Shown: piece after piece, positions 53,956 to 62,463 of the stretch | Layout: each line of letters opens with the position of its first letter | Numbering within the stretch: the first letter of the stretch is position 1 | NCBI GenBank assembly: GCA_017694875.1 | Contig: JADIMG010000089.1 | Span: 1 to 62,463, forward strand | Reading direction: 5' to 3' | DNA length: 62,463 bases | Origin: Candidatus Gallipaludibacter merdavium | Lineage (GTDB): Bacteria > Bacteroidota > Bacteroidia > Bacteroidales > Paludibacteraceae | The notes under the pieces: model-generated | Database searches by the model: none | The model's input: the letters and a program-made list of their open reading frames with translations, nothing else | Told to the model about the DNA's origin: nothing | Program-made: the position numbers and the translations under genes

Positions 53956-54492
53956 ATGAAAAACACCAACTCTAAAAATTCAGTCATAGAAAGTTCCTTT
54001 TTCTTTCATTGGGACACTGTTGTTTGGATTATTACCATTGTGTTACTGGCTTTTTGTCTATGTTTTCCTGTTTATCTGATAATGAAGTATGGTTGGGAAA
54101 TGTCGAACATGTATGTTATTGCTTTAATTCTATTGATTATTATAGGAATTCTGCTTTTTGTTCCTCTGAAACTTATTGTAGATACCCGTCAAATCAAACT
54201 TATACGCGCTATTCCAAATCTAATAATTCCTTTGTCAGAAATTGCAGAAGTGGAATTAATAACTGACCCGAAGTTTACAAGCAATATGATTCGTACATGT
54301 GGATGTGGTGGTTTTATGGGCTATTTCGGATCATTTCGCCACGACCGTTTGGGCAGTCTGAAAATGTATGTTACTCATCGTCAGCAAATGTTTATCATCT
54401 GGCTCAAAAACGGAAAATATTACATTTTTAGTTCTCATATCCGTGAACAGATAGTTCGTCTGATTAAGGATAATATCAGCCCTTTGGAATAG
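53956..54492 (+). CDS. PH-domain-like membrane protein
   Basis: A 178-residue protein with two membrane helices (VVWIITIVLLAFCLCFPVYLI, about 22-42, and MYVIALILLIIIGILLFVPL, about 52-71). They are followed by a cytoplasmic beta-sandwich-like part (LIVDTRQIKLIRAIPNLIIPLSEIAEVEL, WLKNGKYYIFSSHIREQIVRLI) as in bacterial PH-like domain proteins. The function is unknown. The lipoprotein gene begins 57 bases later and may be co-transcribed. Confidence 0.7.
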   Translation: MKNTNSKNSVIESSFFFHWDTVVWIITIVLLAFCLCFPVYLIMKYGWEMSNMYVIALILLIIIGILLFVPLKLIVDTRQIKLIRAIPNLIIPLSEIAEVELITDPKFTSNMIRTCGCGGFMGYFGSFRHDRLGSLKMYVTHRQQMFIIWLKNGKYYIFSSHIREQIVRLIKDNISPLE

Positions 54493-54548
54493 TTTTTGAG
54501 GCCTTTTTATTGACAATATACTTAATCACTAACCTTAATTTCTTTATT

Positions 54549-55097
54549 ATGAAAAAGTTCTTTTTGACAGTGTTATTCTTGCCTTTATTGTGGGCATGTG
54601 AACCGCGCATTACTGACCGTTATCCTGTCTTGCGTACTTTTGAAAAGGATAATATTCTTTTTACTTTTTATCTTACAACTGAAGGAGGCGAAATGGCCAC
54701 AGTTTTCAATCAGGGTGAAAAGATTAAAATCTCCTATACGCGTGAAAACCTTTCTTCTGATACAGTCTATATGGCTGATTTTTATTCCAATCCTATTCAT
54801 CAGGAAGGATTTTGTGTGATTTACAATGCAGATAATAATGAGGTTGTAGCTAGCCCTTTCATTGTTGCTACAGATGATGCGCCTGCATGTTACCACATGG
54901 CACCTAACCAGGTAATGAATTCAGGTTTTCTTTTCCCGGATGAATATATTGATGCTGTTGCATTGGAAAAAGGTTCTTACTATGTTTCATTCACACCTCG
55001 TTTTGGTTACTACCAGTCGTGCCACCACATAACGAATGCAGATGAAATGATTGAAATAGCCGTTCCTGAATTTAGAATAGATTTCGAAGTGAAATAG
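54549..55097 (+). CDS. Hypothetical lipoprotein
   Basis: A 182-residue lipoprotein. The ATG at 54549 is preferred because it opens a signal peptide with lipobox LLWAC (Cys near 16). The body has beta strands (NILFTFYLTTEGGEMATVF, SYYVSFTPRFGYY) without a recognised domain. Its partner upstream is the PH-like membrane protein. Confidence 0.65.
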   Translation: MKKFFLTVLFLPLLWACEPRITDRYPVLRTFEKDNILFTFYLTTEGGEMATVFNQGEKIKISYTRENLSSDTVYMADFYSNPIHQEGFCVIYNADNNEVVASPFIVATDDAPACYHMAPNQVMNSGFLFPDEYIDAVALEKGSYYVSFTPRFGYYQSCHHITNADEMIEIAVPEFRIDFEVK

Positions 55098-55262
55098 AAT
55101 ATTGTTAGAATGTCGTTCTAATTCTATTTACTTCAGTTTTTTAATTTCTTAGAGGCTGTATCTAAATAATTCATTTGAACTGCACCTCTAAAGTATGTCT
55201 GAATACGTAAGATGCAAAGCCCTGAAAGTGAGTTTTTTTAGTTTATTGGCGTAAATGACTTT

Positions 55263-55288
55263 GTCATCCCGCACTTGATGCGGGATCC
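55263..55288. repeat. REP-like extragenic palindrome, copy 2
   Basis: GTCATCCCGCACTTGATGCG followed by GGATCC is an imperfect palindrome (ATCCCGCA with TGCGGGAT). It resembles the copy at 34459-34482. Confidence 0.65.
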
Positions 55289-55390
55289 ATAAGCGTGATT
55301 TATCCTACTTTTTTATTTTTTACATCAACTTTCAAACTCACCTATCAGATTGTATAATAGGATTATATCCTTCTATTCTATACTCAAATA

Positions 55391-55522
55391 TGTCATTTAT
55401 CCGTATTAGGAATATACAAAACATGCAATTTATCAGTATTAGAAAACTATAAAACGTGTCATTTATCCGTATTAGAAATGTGTATTTTTTGTCATTTATC
55501 CGTATTATATCAAAAATAGTTG
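55391..55522 (+). repeat. Four 33-bp tandem repeats upstream of an ATPase gene
   Basis: Units start at 55391, 55424, 55457 and 55490, exactly 33 bases apart, each headed by TGTCATTTATCCGTATTAG (the second unit differs at two positions: TGCAATTTATCAGTATTAG). The 19-base core is kept while the remaining 14 bases vary. Thirty-three bases is about three helical turns, so a protein could bind all units on one DNA face. The last core lies where the -33 element should be relative to the -7 box at 55523, and no TTG is found there. Confidence 0.88.
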
Positions 55523-55530
55523 TATATTTG
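55523..55530 (+). promoter_or_regulatory. -7 box of the AAA_14 ATPase gene
   Basis: TATATTTG fits the Bacteroidetes -7 element. It begins directly at the end of the tandem repeat block and 38 bases before the ATG at 55561. Confidence 0.6.
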
Positions 55531-55560
55531 CATTATTGGTTTTGATTATTTTTTTTGCAC

Positions 55561-56835
55561 ATGACACTTATAGAAATTGAAAAAGTATTGCTTGAACAAC
55601 AAGATGAACTTCAAATTTTAGATACTGATGTATTAATACATCGGTCAGAAGAAGATTTGATTAATCTAAAAAGTAAATTAGCTCAAGTGGTTATAGGTGT
55701 TCGGAGAAGTGGTAAATCGACTCTTTGTTTTAATGCCCTTAGAAAAGCAGGTGTCAATTTTGCTTATGCAAACTTTGATGATGAGCGCTTGATGACTTTG
55801 AAAACATCTGATTTGGATAACGTACTTCAATCGTTGTACAAAATATATGGTGAGTTTGATTATTTATTTTTGGATGAAATTCAAAATATAGATGGATGGC
55901 CTTTGTTTGTAAATCGCTTGTTACGTCAAAAGATTCATTTGTTGATTACGGGTAGTAATGCCAAACTTTTGAGTACTGAATTGTCTTCCCATCTTACTGG
56001 GCGTTATCATAAAATTGAACTCTTCCCGTTTTCTTTTAGAGATTGGTGTATTTACAAAAATCTGGATTATAAGAGATTAACTACAAAAAATAAAGGATTA
56101 CTTTCTGCAGCATATGATGACTATTTCCACCAAGGTGGTTTTCCTGAATTGATTTCTGGCATTGAAAATCCTAAGGAATATATTAGTACATTAATAGATA
56201 ATATACTGGCTCAGGACATCCAAAAGCGTTATAATATACGTAATATGGATGCTTTGAAGCGGCTTGCTCATCATATATTGAATGAAACACCAACACTTAT
56301 AGTGAAAGATACTCTTCAACGAACTATAGGAATAAAAAGCGAACGTACAATATCCAATTATCTTTTATATTTGAATCAAACTTATCTGCTTTCTACTATT
56401 AATAAATATTCTACTAAAAGCAGAGAAAGAACTGTGTCTGAAAAATCCTATGCTATTGATGTATCCTTTATGGATAAACGCGAAAACGCTTTTTCTGGAG
56501 ATAATCTTGGTTGGCGTTTAGAAACTGTTGTTTATCTGGAGCTCTTGCGTAGAAAAGTAACGACTGACCATGATATATACTATTTCCAAACCAGAAGTGC
56601 AGAAGCTGATTTTGTAGTTTGCAATGGAAACTTAACTCTAGCTGTTTATCAGGTAAGTTATGATATATCAAATCCTAAAACAAGAAAGCGTGAAATAAAT
56701 GGATGTATTGCTGCTGCTAAAGTGACGAAATGTAATAATTTGTTTCTGATAACTGACCATGAACAGGAAATGATTCAAGAAGAAGGATATACTATTCAGG
56801 TAGTACCTATTTGGGAGTGGTTGATAAATATTTGA
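55561..56835 (+). CDS. AAA_14/DUF4143 ATP-binding protein
   Basis: A 424-residue protein. The N-terminal AAA domain has VVIGVRRSGKSTL (Walker A, near 45-57) and FDYLFLDEIQNIDGW (Walker B, near 99-113), then LLITGSNAKLLS (sensor 1-like). The C-terminal DUF4143 part resembles a restriction-endonuclease fold (YYFQTRSAEADFVVCNGNLTLAVYQVSY). These proteins are common mobile-type genes of gut Bacteroides with no settled function. The ATG at 55561 is chosen over a TTG six bases upstream. Confidence 0.85.
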   Translation: MTLIEIEKVLLEQQDELQILDTDVLIHRSEEDLINLKSKLAQVVIGVRRSGKSTLCFNALRKAGVNFAYANFDDERLMTLKTSDLDNVLQSLYKIYGEFDYLFLDEIQNIDGWPLFVNRLLRQKIHLLITGSNAKLLSTELSSHLTGRYHKIELFPFSFRDWCIYKNLDYKRLTTKNKGLLSAAYDDYFHQGGFPELISGIENPKEYISTLIDNILAQDIQKRYNIRNMDALKRLAHHILNETPTLIVKDTLQRTIGIKSERTISNYLLYLNQTYLLSTINKYSTKSRERTVSEKSYAIDVSFMDKRENAFSGDNLGWRLETVVYLELLRRKVTTDHDIYYFQTRSAEADFVVCNGNLTLAVYQVSYDISNPKTRKREINGCIAAAKVTKCNNLFLITDHEQEMIQEEGYTIQVVPIWEWLINI

Positions 56836-56855
56836 TAGATATATATGATATTTAT

Positions 56856-56887
56856 TTTGTCTTTAAATTTACCTTATACTATCTTTG
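56856..56887 (+). promoter_or_regulatory. Promoter for the TerB/J-domain gene
   Basis: TTTG (56856-56859), 20 bases, TATCTTTG (56880-56887); the ATG at 56918 follows after 30 bases. Confidence 0.75.
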
Positions 56888-56917
56888 TACATATTATTTC
56901 TATTTTAAAATTTACTT

Positions 56918-57649
56918 ATGGGCTTTGTTTCTAAATTGGTAGGTGCAGGTTTGGGCTTCGTTTTGGGAGGTCCTGTGGGTGCTGTAATTGGTTTTTTCAT
57001 TGGTTCAGCCTTTTCTGGTAAGCAACAAGAGGAATATGCATCAACCCATCGCCATCATACAGCTGAAGGCGATTTCAAGGTGAGTCTTTTGGTCTTGATT
57101 GCTTGTGTAATGAAGGCCGATGGCAATGTAAAACGTTCGGAGTTGGATGTTGTAAAGCGTTTTTTGCTTCGCAATTATACAGAGTCTGATGCTTTGGAAG
57201 CTTTGCAGATTCTCAAGAAATTGCTCGAACAACCTATCAACGAAACGGAAATGGCTATGCAGATAGGGCAATATATGAATTACAGTACCAAACTGGAATT
57301 GGTTCATCTGTTGTTGGATATTGCTTATGCTGATGGAGGATTCAGCTCTGCCGAAATGGCGGTCATCAACCGCATTGCCAATATTTTCCGTTTGTCAACC
57401 GCTGATTTTGATGCTCTTTGTGCATTGTATAACAAACAGCAGGATGCCGATTGGATGTACAAGGCTTTGCAGATTACACCCGATGTGTCTGACGATGAAG
57501 TCAAGAAGGCTTATCGTAAAATGGCTATGAAATATCACCCCGACAAGGTTGCTTCTGCCGGAGAAGAAGCTAAGCAATCGGCCACAGAAAAATTCCGTCA
57601 AATCAATGAGGCTTATGAAGCTATCAAAAAAGCACGTGGCATGAAATGA
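56918..57649 (+). CDS. TerB-domain/J-domain protein (DjlA-like)
   Basis: A 243-residue DnaJ-type co-chaperone. The N-terminus has a glycine-zipper membrane segment (GAGLGFVLGGPVGAVIGFFIG, about 10-30). A TerB-like helical domain follows at about 48-160 (CVMKADGNVKRSELDVVKRFL, IAYADGGFSSAEM). The J domain lies at the C-terminus with YRKMAMKYHPDKV, containing the HPD motif that stimulates DnaK. This order matches DjlA-type proteins at the inner membrane. TerB domains also occur in tellurite-stress modules, but it has its own promoter and is not part of the AT-rich operon. Confidence 0.9.
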   Translation: MGFVSKLVGAGLGFVLGGPVGAVIGFFIGSAFSGKQQEEYASTHRHHTAEGDFKVSLLVLIACVMKADGNVKRSELDVVKRFLLRNYTESDALEALQILKKLLEQPINETEMAMQIGQYMNYSTKLELVHLLLDIAYADGGFSSAEMAVINRIANIFRLSTADFDALCALYNKQQDADWMYKALQITPDVSDDEVKKAYRKMAMKYHPDKVASAGEEAKQSATEKFRQINEAYEAIKKARGMK

Positions 57650-57722
57650 TAAAAGCAAATTAATTGTATCTCTTCATTTTATAGCTGCCAATGTCATTAT
57701 AATTTTGTTCATCAATAATATG

Positions 57723-58874
57723 TCATTTGATTTTTAATCCTGGTATCAGTGGTTGTACATCTACTAATTCCAGTTCTTTTACCATCGAAAGCGTACCTTG
57801 TTTGTATTTTAGGAAATGTGGCGTTTTCAAATGACTTTCATAGGAAGAATGGTCGGCATAGATTTCCAGTATGGTTATTTTGTGTGGCATGTCTTTTTCA
57901 GCGGTGGCGTAGAGTGTCAATACACCTGGTTCTAACTGCATGGAGGCTTCGATTTCCTCTTTCAAGAATGCATTGTATGCATCCAGTTGAGTTGGGTCAA
58001 TGGTGATTTTTGAGAGGCGCACAAAATTATTTTTAGTACTAATAGTTTGGGTATATTCTTGTTTAATAATAGATAATGCCTTTATGGCAGCAGGAAAACC
58101 TATATAGGGTAAACATTGAATGATAGCGGCAGTCAGTGTTTCTGGCGTGTTGCCCACATTGATATTGCCGTGATAGTGTGAATGAAGCTGACTTTCTGCC
58201 TCCAATGTTGCCAACACACAATAGCCCAATAATTCACGTGTCGGTAAATCTATGGCGCCACGGCTATATATTTCGCCAAAGAAATAATCCGTAAGAAAAT
58301 GTTCTACTTCATTGCCCATGTTGTCAGGTAATCCTTCCATTACCGAAGCGATACCGCCAGGGTAGAGCTTGTCTTGAATGGCTTTTCCTGTTTCATGACG
58401 TGTTTCTTCTGTCACCATACCTTGTTTTTCCAAAGGCAAGGAGATACCCCGTTCTTTAAATACTTCGTTAATTGTAGCTACAGCGTTCAGCATTTTTGGA
58501 AAACCGATGAAAGGAGCGGTAAGATACATTATTTCACGTAGTTCTTCAGGACTTACTCCTACATTTAGTGCTGCTCCTGCATGTGCTTTCAATTGTGGGA
58601 ATGTTTGCATGGTGGCAAGAGTAATGCAGGTAATCATCTCACGTTGTTTTAAGGTTAGATTGCCTGTTTGAAACACTTCTCCGAAGATAAATTTCTGTAG
58701 AATGTCCATCATCTCAGAATCTGTTCCCTGTCCTGTCAGTGCTTCATTACCGAACAATTTGTAGTAGTTCTGTTTACATGTTTCTATTCTGTTCATACTA
58801 TTGTTTGTTGTCTGTGCCATCGTGGATAAACTCCCTGCCAGCACGAGAGCAATTATTCCTATTACTTTTCTCAT
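57723..58874 (-). CDS. Exported double carboxymuconolactone-decarboxylase-family protein with ABM domain
   Basis: A 383-residue protein. The ATG at 58874 opens a signal peptide (cleavage near TMAQ-T). Two AhpD/CMD-type helical domains follow, about 35-125 (REMITCITLATMQTFPQLKAHAGAALNVGVSPEELRE in order) and about 170-260 (TRELLGYCVLATLEAESQLHSHYHGNINVGNTPE in order), each with a His in the helix-turn region. The last 95 residues resemble an antibiotic-biosynthesis monooxygenase ABM domain (VRLSKITIDPTQLDAYNAFL). The CxxC pair of true AhpD enzymes is absent, so its reaction is not known. It is divergent from an AraC-type regulator that may control it. Confidence 0.82.
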   Translation of the reverse strand: MRKVIGIIALVLAGSLSTMAQTTNNSMNRIETCKQNYYKLFGNEALTGQGTDSEMMDILQKFIFGEVFQTGNLTLKQREMITCITLATMQTFPQLKAHAGAALNVGVSPEELREIMYLTAPFIGFPKMLNAVATINEVFKERGISLPLEKQGMVTEETRHETGKAIQDKLYPGGIASVMEGLPDNMGNEVEHFLTDYFFGEIYSRGAIDLPTRELLGYCVLATLEAESQLHSHYHGNINVGNTPETLTAAIIQCLPYIGFPAAIKALSIIKQEYTQTISTKNNFVRLSKITIDPTQLDAYNAFLKEEIEASMQLEPGVLTLYATAEKDMPHKITILEIYADHSSYESHLKTPHFLKYKQGTLSMVKELELVDVQPLIPGLKIK

Positions 58875-59072
58875 ATTTCTAAAATAAAAAGAGTATAAAC
58901 TCTTGTCCAACGATAGATTTTCTGTTTTTATCTGCTGCAAAATTACATAGGATGATGCAGGAAGACTGTAACTGTAAGTTGGAAAACTGTACCATTTTTA
59001 CTGAATTTGTGGTCTGCGTAAAACATTGTCGGTTAAATACTTTATCTTTGTATAGGCATAATAGGAAAGAAT

Positions 59073-59972
59073 ATGAGTAAAATACTGAAAGTAAGAAATG
59101 TCAATGATTATGGAAGTTATTTAGACTGCTCTGCGAAACATCCATTGGTATGCGTGGTGGATTATGCTGAAGTGTCACCTATACGTCATAGTTTGAATAA
59201 TTATAGTGTATACGCACTTTTTCTCAGGGACGATGCTGATGTAGATTTGGATTATGGTTGTGGCAAGTATGATTATAACAAAGGTACATTGTTGTGCGTG
59301 GCACCTGGACAGGTGGGAGGAAAGGAAGACAATGGCGAGTTGGTGTCTATTACTGGTTGGGCGTTGCTTTTTCATCCGGATTTGTTGCATGGTTTCCCAC
59401 TCGAAAAGCGCATCAAGGAATATTCTTTTTTTGATTATCGTGTCAATGAAGCTTTGCACATGACGGATGAGGAGCATAACATATTGGTCTCTCTTATGCG
59501 CCAGATACAGGACGAACTAAGTAAGGAATCAGATGGGGTTCAGAATACTATTCTCGTAGGATATATCGAATTGATGCTCAATTTCTGCCAACGCTTCTAC
59601 AATCGTCAGTTTCTGACCCGTAAAATTGAAAATTCTGATATCCTTGTTCGTTTTGAGCGCTTGCTTCGTGATTATTTTGAGAAAAATATGCAGTTTACCT
59701 TCGGTTTGCCTACTGTGCAGTATTGTGCTGATAAATTGTGCCTGTCGCCCAATTATTTTGGTGATGTTATAAAGAAAACCATAGGCGAAACAGCAAGTAA
59801 TCATATCCGTCAGTTTGTCATGCAATTGGCAAAAAACGAACTGGCAGCAGGAAAAACCATTTCTCAAGTATCTGACAGTCTGGGTTTTGAATATTCACAG
59901 CATTTTAGTCGTATGTTCAAGAAACAGGAAGGTATCACTCCGTCGGAATACTGTCAGAAACTTCACTCTTGA
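59073..59972 (+). CDS. AraC-family transcriptional regulator
   Basis: A 299-residue regulator. The N-terminal 170 residues are a cupin-like sensing domain. The C-terminal 100 residues hold two helix-turn-helix units (VQYCADKLCLSPNYFGDVIKK and ISQVSDSLGFEYSQHFSRMFK) ending in the GITPSEYCQ motif. A -7 box TATCTTTG lies at 59043-59050. It is divergent from the CMD-family gene and near an alcohol dehydrogenase and an aldo/keto reductase, a common grouping in gut Bacteroidales, so those are plausible targets. Confidence 0.92.
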   Translation: MSKILKVRNVNDYGSYLDCSAKHPLVCVVDYAEVSPIRHSLNNYSVYALFLRDDADVDLDYGCGKYDYNKGTLLCVAPGQVGGKEDNGELVSITGWALLFHPDLLHGFPLEKRIKEYSFFDYRVNEALHMTDEEHNILVSLMRQIQDELSKESDGVQNTILVGYIELMLNFCQRFYNRQFLTRKIENSDILVRFERLLRDYFEKNMQFTFGLPTVQYCADKLCLSPNYFGDVIKKTIGETASNHIRQFVMQLAKNELAAGKTISQVSDSLGFEYSQHFSRMFKKQEGITPSEYCQKLHS

Positions 59973-60324
59973 CAAACAGACTTTCAGCATTTTTCCAGAA
60001 AATCAAGTCGGCATATTTGGCAAGTTCTTTGTCGGAAGCGGTTGTCTGTTTCAGTTTTTGCAGGTTGACTTTCAGCGCATCATCTGGCAGGTAGGGATAG
60101 TCCGAACCGTAGAGGATATGGTTGGGCGTTGTGATGCTGAGTAGCGAACGCAAGACTTCTATGGTTGGGTTGCCTGCCAGGTCAAAATAAAGGTGCAACA
60201 GATTACCTTGCCAGTCTATCGGTTGCATATAGTTTTGTTTTACCATTGCTGGAAGAATGGATTGCATGCGTGGCAAGGCCAACGACAGAAATGAACCGCA
60301 ATGAGGTACAACAACTTTCTGTCT
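59935..60324 (-). pseudogene. C-terminal remnant of an amidohydrolase
   Basis: The frame of 129 codons after a TAA at 60325-60327 reads KVVVPHCGSFLSLALPRMQ and continues to LYGSDYPYLPDDAL, the C-terminal third of an amidohydrolase of the ACMSD-like (aminocarboxymuconate semialdehyde decarboxylase) type. The N-terminal two-thirds, with the first metal ligands, are missing, and unrelated sequence lies upstream. It ends inside the last codons of the convergent AraC gene (38-base overlap). It is a broken gene unless a short product is made from an internal ATG. Confidence 0.75.
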
Positions 60325-60430
60325 TTACTTTGTGAGGATGTTCTATGTTGCAAAAGTACAGCGAAACAAATCGATGATGGGTAGACAAATCTTTTGTATT
60401 TATACCAATTTCACTGATAATGAGTCAATA

Positions 60431-60468
60431 AAAAAGGACAGTACCCGCTATCGCTGGCAAATACTGTC
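60431..60468 (-). terminator. Terminator after the iron-type alcohol dehydrogenase
   Basis: On the minus strand GGACAGTA (60461-60468) and TACTGTCC (60435-60442) form a stem with an 18-base loop, followed by TTTTTT. It closes the alcohol dehydrogenase transcript. Confidence 0.8.
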
Positions 60469-60493
60469 CGTAAAGTTTTTGATGAAGAGTCTA

Positions 60494-61681
60494 CTATTTA
60501 TAGGATTCTTTATAGACGTTTACAATATCTTCGTCCGTCATTTGTACACGGTCGCTGGTAAACATCACGCCCATTACTTCGCGTGTGTTGTGCATCAGTG
60601 TCTCAAATTCGTTAGGGCTAATACCATAGTCAGACATCTTCAAATCTGCTACGCCGCAGGCTTCTTGCAAATGGGTAAGAGCGGTAAGAAAATCTTCGGG
60701 CTTTGTTGCTTCAGGCATTCCCATTACTTGTGCCATTCGGATGAAACGGTCATCACAAGCGTGGTTCTCAATGAAATATTTATAGTATGCCTTGCTGACC
60801 ATAATCAGTCCTGCACCGTGAGGTAGTGCCGGGTGATAGGCGGAAAGTGCATGTTCCAATGCGTGTTCGCTGGTGATAAGTGTGAGGCACATTACTACGC
60901 CAGATAGGGTATTTCCCCACGCTACATGGGTGCGGGCTTCCATATCTTTACCGTCTTTCACGGCGCGCGGTAGGTATTTTGCCAAATTCTCAATGGCAGT
61001 TAGGGCATACATGTCGCTCATCAGGTTCGCACCATTGGCAATGTATCCCTCTGTACTATGGAATAATGCGTCAAAGCCTTGATATGCCGTAAAGGTAGGT
61101 GGTACACTTGTCATCAGTTCAGGGTCGACAATGGAGAAGATGGGAAATAAAGATGCGTCGCCAACAAATGCTTTCTCGAATGTGTCTTCTTTGGTGATTA
61201 CACCTGAATTGTCTGTTTCTGAACCAGTTCCTGCCGTTGTGGTAATGGCGATGATAGGTAACGGTGCGTTGGCAATTGGCTGTCCTTTGCCCGAACCGAT
61301 AGGTACATAGTCCCAAAGTTCACCATCATTTGTTGCCATTACTGCAATGCCTTTGCTGCAATCCATCACGCTGCCGCCACCTAGTGCCACAAGGAAGTCG
61401 CAGCCGTTTTCACGGGCAACTTTTGCTCCGGCATTTACATTACCAACGGTAGGATTTGGCATTACGCCGTCGAACAGGAAGGTCTCTACACCTGCTTTAT
61501 GCAATTGTTCTTCTGTGCGCGAGAGATAGCCGTTGGCACGTGTCGATTTTCCGTTGGAGATAACGATGAGGGCGCGTTTGCCAGGCATTGATTGTTTACT
61601 CAGTTTGTTCAGCATTCCTGCCCCGAATATTACGCGGGTAGGAACATACATGTCATAAGTAAGACGGGTTTCCATATTCAT
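60494..61681 (-). CDS. Iron-containing alcohol dehydrogenase
   Basis: A 395-residue type III alcohol dehydrogenase. The NAD(P)-binding part shows GGGSVMDCSKG, with TTTAGTGSETDNSGVI. The metal site lies in QGFDALFHSTEG (Asp and His near 195-200) and EHALSAYHPALPHGAGL (His near 270-285). The length is normal. It interconverts an alcohol and an aldehyde or ketone with NAD(P)H; the substrate is not readable. An aldo/keto reductase gene lies 23 bases upstream on the same strand, so the two are co-transcribed. Confidence 0.93.
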   Translation of the reverse strand: MNMETRLTYDMYVPTRVIFGAGMLNKLSKQSMPGKRALIVISNGKSTRANGYLSRTEEQLHKAGVETFLFDGVMPNPTVGNVNAGAKVARENGCDFLVALGGGSVMDCSKGIAVMATNDGELWDYVPIGSGKGQPIANAPLPIIAITTTAGTGSETDNSGVITKEDTFEKAFVGDASLFPIFSIVDPELMTSVPPTFTAYQGFDALFHSTEGYIANGANLMSDMYALTAIENLAKYLPRAVKDGKDMEARTHVAWGNTLSGVVMCLTLITSEHALEHALSAYHPALPHGAGLIMVSKAYYKYFIENHACDDRFIRMAQVMGMPEATKPEDFLTALTHLQEACGVADLKMSDYGISPNEFETLMHNTREVMGVMFTSDRVQMTDEDIVNVYKESYK

Positions 61682-61704
61682 TATTGCTTAATGTTATTGT
61701 GTTT

Positions 61705-62463
<759 letters not shown>

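Larger units (their letters stand above)
55098..55560. other. Regulatory-looking intergenic region
   Basis: This gap holds a REP-like palindrome (55263-55288), the four 33-bp tandem repeats (55391-55522) and the -7 box of the next gene. No open frame of note lies here. Confidence 0.6.

Noticed and set aside
55391-55522. CRISPR array
   Set aside because: The units are contiguous 33-base tandem repeats with imperfect cores and 14-base variable parts, too short for spacers, and no cas genes are near.

Overview
The window looks like a chromosome segment of a gut-type Bacteroidales (Bacteroides/Phocaeicola-like). Three things point there: the gene families (a TonB-dependent receptor with an N-terminal carboxypeptidase-regulatory domain, SusC-era style lipoproteins, a DUF4294-like protein, a TGS-like/uridine-kinase fusion), the recurring Bacteroidetes promoter signature (TTG or TTTG, 19-21 bases, then TAnnTTTG) upstream of many genes, and the absence of strong Shine-Dalgarno sites. 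No rRNA, tRNA, CRISPR array or insertion sequence was seen.

Layout. 0.3-8 kb: rtcB behind a dyad operator, a GNAT-like protein, a CorA-type transporter, and a beta-helix lipoprotein/TonB receptor pair. 8-18 kb: core genes htpG, a nucleoside kinase, a Na/Pi cotransporter with an outer-membrane partner, yraN, and purH-mreB ending in a terminator with no mreCD behind it. 18-28.6 kb: exported and outer-membrane proteins, an AlbA_2/Schlafen-type ATP-binding gene enclosed by a 137-bp direct repeat of the end of the upstream barrel gene, a WG-repeat lipoprotein and glutamine synthetase. 28.7-36.5 kb: pectate lyase, tsaE, small lipoproteins including a tandem duplicate, a U32-family protein and a TetR regulator. 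36.5-36.96 kb: an AT-rich gene-free segment where strand composition switches from C-rich to G-rich and which carries a cluster of DnaA-box-like nonamers; it is a candidate replication origin. 37-40.6 kb: nadA, rpe, comEC running away from it.

40.65-53.47 kb is the most unusual part: twelve AT-rich genes on the minus strand, apparently one transcription unit. In order of transcription they encode an unknown protein, a PIN-domain protein with no visible normal start, a coiled-coil protein, a radical-SAM activase-like enzyme, a long coiled-coil protein, a double AAA+ ATPase fused to a trypsin-like protease, a zinc-ribbon/coiled-coil/FHA-like protein, a VWA protein, a PP2C phosphatase, a kinase with a zinc ribbon, a 59-residue zinc-ribbon protein, and a zinc-ribbon/membrane/WG-repeat protein. 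The kinase, phosphatase, VWA and FHA-like set suggests reversible Ser/Thr phosphorylation controlling an ATP-driven remodelling machine with a protease attached. This is an inferred stress-response or conflict (defence) system; I do not recognise it as a named one.

53.9-62.5 kb: a PH-domain-like membrane protein, a lipoprotein, an AAA_14/DUF4143 ATPase behind four 33-bp tandem repeats, a TerB/DnaJ protein, then an AraC-type regulator with a carboxymuconolactone-decarboxylase-family protein, an amidohydrolase remnant, an iron-type alcohol dehydrogenase and an aldo/keto reductase that runs off the right edge.
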